45,905 nucleotides of DNA, taken from Halomonas eurihalina. Its GTDB lineage: Bacteria > Pseudomonadota > Gammaproteobacteria > Pseudomonadales > Halomonadaceae. Under the pieces are notes generated by a model that was given only the letters and a program-made list of their open reading frames with translations, was not told where the DNA came from and did no database searches. Where the stretch lies: positions 1 to 45,905 of the forward strand of contig NZ_VTPU01000024.1 in assembly GCF_008274785.1 (NCBI RefSeq), written 5' to 3'. This document shows, piece by piece, positions 44,167-45,905 of this stretch; within the stretch, counting starts at the first letter, position 1, and every line of letters begins with the position of its first letter. The translations under genes were made by a program, and so were the position numbers.

Positions 44167-44194
44167 GCTCCGCTCAACCGAGGCCGAGCGGAGC
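44167..44194 (-). other. Hairpin between tig and clpP
   Basis: GCTCCGCTC (44167-44175) and GAGCGGAGC (44186-44194) form a 9-bp stem with a 10-base loop, with no T run. It may attenuate or stabilise the tig-clpP message. Confidence 0.5.
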
Positions 44195-44206
44195 TGTCGG
44201 GAAGGA

Positions 44207-45559
44207 TCAGGCCTGATTCTCGTCAGCCTCTTCGGCTTCCTCGTCACCACCACCTTGTTGCTGGGCCGCGGCGAGCGCCTCCTGGTAGCTCATTTCCACG
44301 TCCTTGACGCTGGCCTGCTCGAGCAGCACATCGACGGCCTTCTCTTCCAGAATGGCGGATTTGACCTGATTCTTCATCTCGTCGTTGCTCATGTAGTACT
44401 CGACGACCTGCTCCGGCTCCTGGTACTGCTGAGACAGCTCTTCGACCTTGGCCTTGATGTCGTCATCGCTGGCATCGAGCTCGTTCACCTTGATGACTTC
44501 GGCCAGCAACAGTCCGATCTGGACCCGGCTCTTGGCCTGCTCGGCAAACAGCTCGTCGGGCAGCTGGCTGACATCGAAGTCCTCGCCGAGACCGAACTGC
44601 TGGGCCGCCTGGCGCTTCAGGCCATCGGTTTCCTGCTGGATCAGCGCCTGGGGCACCGGGATATCGTTGGCCTTCTTCAGCGCCTCGAGCACCTGCTGCT
44701 TGACGCGGTTGTCGACGGCCTGCTCGGCCTCACGACTCATGTTCTTCGAGATTTCCTCGCGGAACTTGTCCAGATCGCCGTCCTCGACGCCGAACTGCTT
44801 GACGAACTCGGCATCCACCTCGGCCAGCGTCTGCGCCTTGACCCCATGGACCTTGACCTTGAAGGTCGCTTCCTGGCCAGCCAGTTGCTCGGCCTGGTAG
44901 TCCTCGGGGAAGGTGACCTTGAGCTCCTTGTCGTCACCAGCCTTGGCGCCAATCAGCTGCTCTTCGAAGCCGGGGATGAAGCTGCCGGAACCGATCACCA
45001 GTTCGTGACCCTCGGCACTGCCGCCTTCGAAGGGCTCGTCGCCCAGGTAGCCCTGGAAATCGATGGTCAGCTGGTCGCCATCCTCGGCGGCACGCTCGAC
45101 CTCTTCCCAGCTGGCGTTCTGCTTGCGCAGGGTCTCGATCATCTCGGCGACGTCTTCGTCGCGCACCTCGACGACCGGGCGCTCGACCTCGGTGCCCTCG
45201 ATGCTTGACAGCTCGACTTCCGGATAGACCTCGAGGATCGCCGTGAACTCCAGGTCCTTGCCCGTCTCGTTGACGTCGGCCTCGATCTGCGGATAACCGG
45301 CCGGATTGAGATTCTCGTCAGTGATCGCGCGGACGTAACGCTCACGCATCACCTCGCCGACCACCTCGTTACGCACTTCGCTGCCGTAACGCTGACGGAT
45401 CACCGACATCGGGATCCGACCCTTGCGGAAGCCATCCATGCGCACGGTCTTGGCGGCGTCCTTGAGACGGGCAGCGACGGCCTCATCGATTTCGGCGGCC
45501 GGCACTTGCACCTTGACGCGGCGTTCAATCTGGGAGGTCGTATCGACGGAAACTTGCAT
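44207..45559 (-). CDS. tig: Trigger factor
   Basis: This 450-aa ribosome-associated chaperone has the N-terminal ribosome-binding domain with signature GFRKGRIPMSVI (about 44-55), the FKBP-type isomerase domain (about 160-245, DGDQLTIDFQGYLGDEPFEGGSAEGHELVIGSG), and the C-terminal chaperone arms ending in an acidic tail rich in Glu. It acts on nascent chains. It leads the tig-clpP-clpX group and has both a sigma-70-like and a sigma-32-like promoter upstream. Confidence 0.98.
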   Translation of the reverse strand: MQVSVDTTSQIERRVKVQVPAAEIDEAVAARLKDAAKTVRMDGFRKGRIPMSVIRQRYGSEVRNEVVGEVMRERYVRAITDENLNPAGYPQIEADVNETGKDLEFTAILEVYPEVELSSIEGTEVERPVVEVRDEDVAEMIETLRKQNASWEEVERAAEDGDQLTIDFQGYLGDEPFEGGSAEGHELVIGSGSFIPGFEEQLIGAKAGDDKELKVTFPEDYQAEQLAGQEATFKVKVHGVKAQTLAEVDAEFVKQFGVEDGDLDKFREEISKNMSREAEQAVDNRVKQQVLEALKKANDIPVPQALIQQETDGLKRQAAQQFGLGEDFDVSQLPDELFAEQAKSRVQIGLLLAEVIKVNELDASDDDIKAKVEELSQQYQEPEQVVEYYMSNDEMKNQVKSAILEEKAVDVLLEQASVKDVEMSYQEALAAAQQQGGGDEEAEEADENQA

Positions 45560-45625
45560 GAATTGTCCTCTACACCGACGGGGGCGTTGGTTCTGTGGAT
45601 AGCGTTGAAACGTTCAAAGGAGGGA

Positions 45626-45654
45626 ATTCTATGAATCCCGCTACGCACTGGCAA
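45626..45654 (-). promoter_or_regulatory. Sigma-70-like promoter of tig
   Basis: On the minus strand TTGCCA (45649-45654) and TAGAAT (45626-45631) are 17 bp apart, about 65 bases before the tig start. Confidence 0.6.
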
Positions 45655-45669
45655 GCGCCATGCCCTGAC

Positions 45670-45697
45670 AAATGGGGGCTAACCAGCATACTTCAAG
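45670..45697 (-). promoter_or_regulatory. Sigma-32-like promoter of tig
   Basis: On the minus strand CTTGAAG (45691-45697) and CCCCATTT (45670-45677) are 13 bp apart, very close to the heat-shock consensus. Confidence 0.65.
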
Positions 45698-45732
45698 GGG
45701 AATCCGGGTAAAGAATTGTCATCGGAACCACG

Positions 45733-45753
45733 AAAAAGCCTGCCCGATCAGGC
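45733..45753 (-). terminator. Intrinsic terminator after the tRNA transcript
   Basis: GCCTG (45738-45742) and CAGGC (45749-45753) form a short stem; on the minus strand five T's follow directly (45733-45737). It lies between tRNA-His and tig. Confidence 0.6.
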
Positions 45754-45828
45754 AACAACCGTCACCATACCGAGCCTGCCGGAAAAAATCGTGAAATATA
45801 TCGGAAACACATCTAAAGAGGGAGGCAA

Positions 45829-45904
45829 TGGGGTGGATGATGGGGATCGAACCCACGACCACCGGAGCCACAATCCGGGGCTCTACCACTGAGCTACATC
45901 CACC
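45829..45904 (-). tRNA. tRNA-His (anticodon GTG)
   Basis: The minus strand folds as a tRNA: acceptor GTGGATG/CATCCAC, D arm GCTCAGTGGTAGAGC, anticodon loop TTGTGGC, and T arm with GTTCGAAC. It has the extra G at -1 opposite discriminator C, diagnostic of tRNA-His, and an encoded CCA (45829-45831). The anticodon reads GTG. It lies at the window edge on the same strand as tig, and other tRNA genes may follow beyond the edge. Confidence 0.95.
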
Positions 45905-45905
45905 A

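Noticed and set aside
45629..45905. Attachment site or island edge at tRNA-His
   Set aside because: tRNA genes are common integration sites, but no integrase or repeated tRNA end is visible in the window.

Overview
The window reads as chromosome of a GC-rich, probably halophilic gammaproteobacterium, most likely Halomonadaceae (Halomonas or a relative). The grounds are the tig-clpP-clpX-lon-hupB-ppiD block, the glnS-cysS pair, an OsmU/Yeh-type osmoprotectant importer, and the overall codon and GC style. This is inferred from recognised protein families, not from a database search. No stretch longer than 300 bases lacks a gene, and I see no transposase, integrase, phage gene or CRISPR array.

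Layout. 1-1961: a heptamer tandem repeat, a GntR/FCD regulator, a HigB-HigA toxin-antitoxin pair with two operator palindromes, and a solitary ribbon-helix-helix protein. 1971-10879 (minus strand): one tightly overlapped seven-gene unit. Its first four genes encode an SMC/condensin-like machine: a 1228-aa SMC ATPase, a MksE/KITE-type protein, a MksF/kleisin-type protein and a small Toprim protein. It continues into 5-oxoprolinase pxpA-pxpB-pxpC. The four-gene set resembles MksBEFG/Wadjet plasmid-defence systems, but its gene order is SMC-KITE-kleisin-nuclease and its nuclease subunit is unusual. It is the best candidate for an under-described system here. 11037-14937 (minus): a second HigB-HigA pair leading into a Ser/Thr kinase with a large unassigned C-terminal half and a FAD amine oxidase.

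15039-18880 (minus): branched-chain 2-oxoacid dehydrogenase E1alpha, E1beta and a two-lipoyl-domain E2, preceded by a REP-like palindrome and a LiuR-like operator. 19093-22908 (minus): YehZ-YehY-YehX-YehW osmoprotectant ABC importer. 23000-23956: DUF1853 protein. 23996-28724: a polar amino-acid ABC importer divergent from a dimethylargininase/arginine-deiminase-family hydrolase and a TetR regulator, with two overlapping palindromes between them; it looks like one uptake, hydrolysis and control module. 28937-29554: two small unrecognised genes. 29634-34198: cysS and glnS divergent from ppiB and lpxH. 34202-36866: a MetF/MetV-like methylenetetrahydrofolate reductase pair and a CobW-family GTPase.

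37111-45559 (minus): the protein quality-control block ppiD, hupB, lon, clpX, clpP, tig. Good sigma-70 promoters lie before hupB and tig, and sigma-32-like promoters before lon and tig. A tRNA-His (GTG) sits at the right edge. A recurring oddity is short tandem repeats, often purine/pyrimidine-biased, at gene ends and starts (1-77, 3630-3665, 29515-29559, 36877-36924, 37074-37107); some have become coding.
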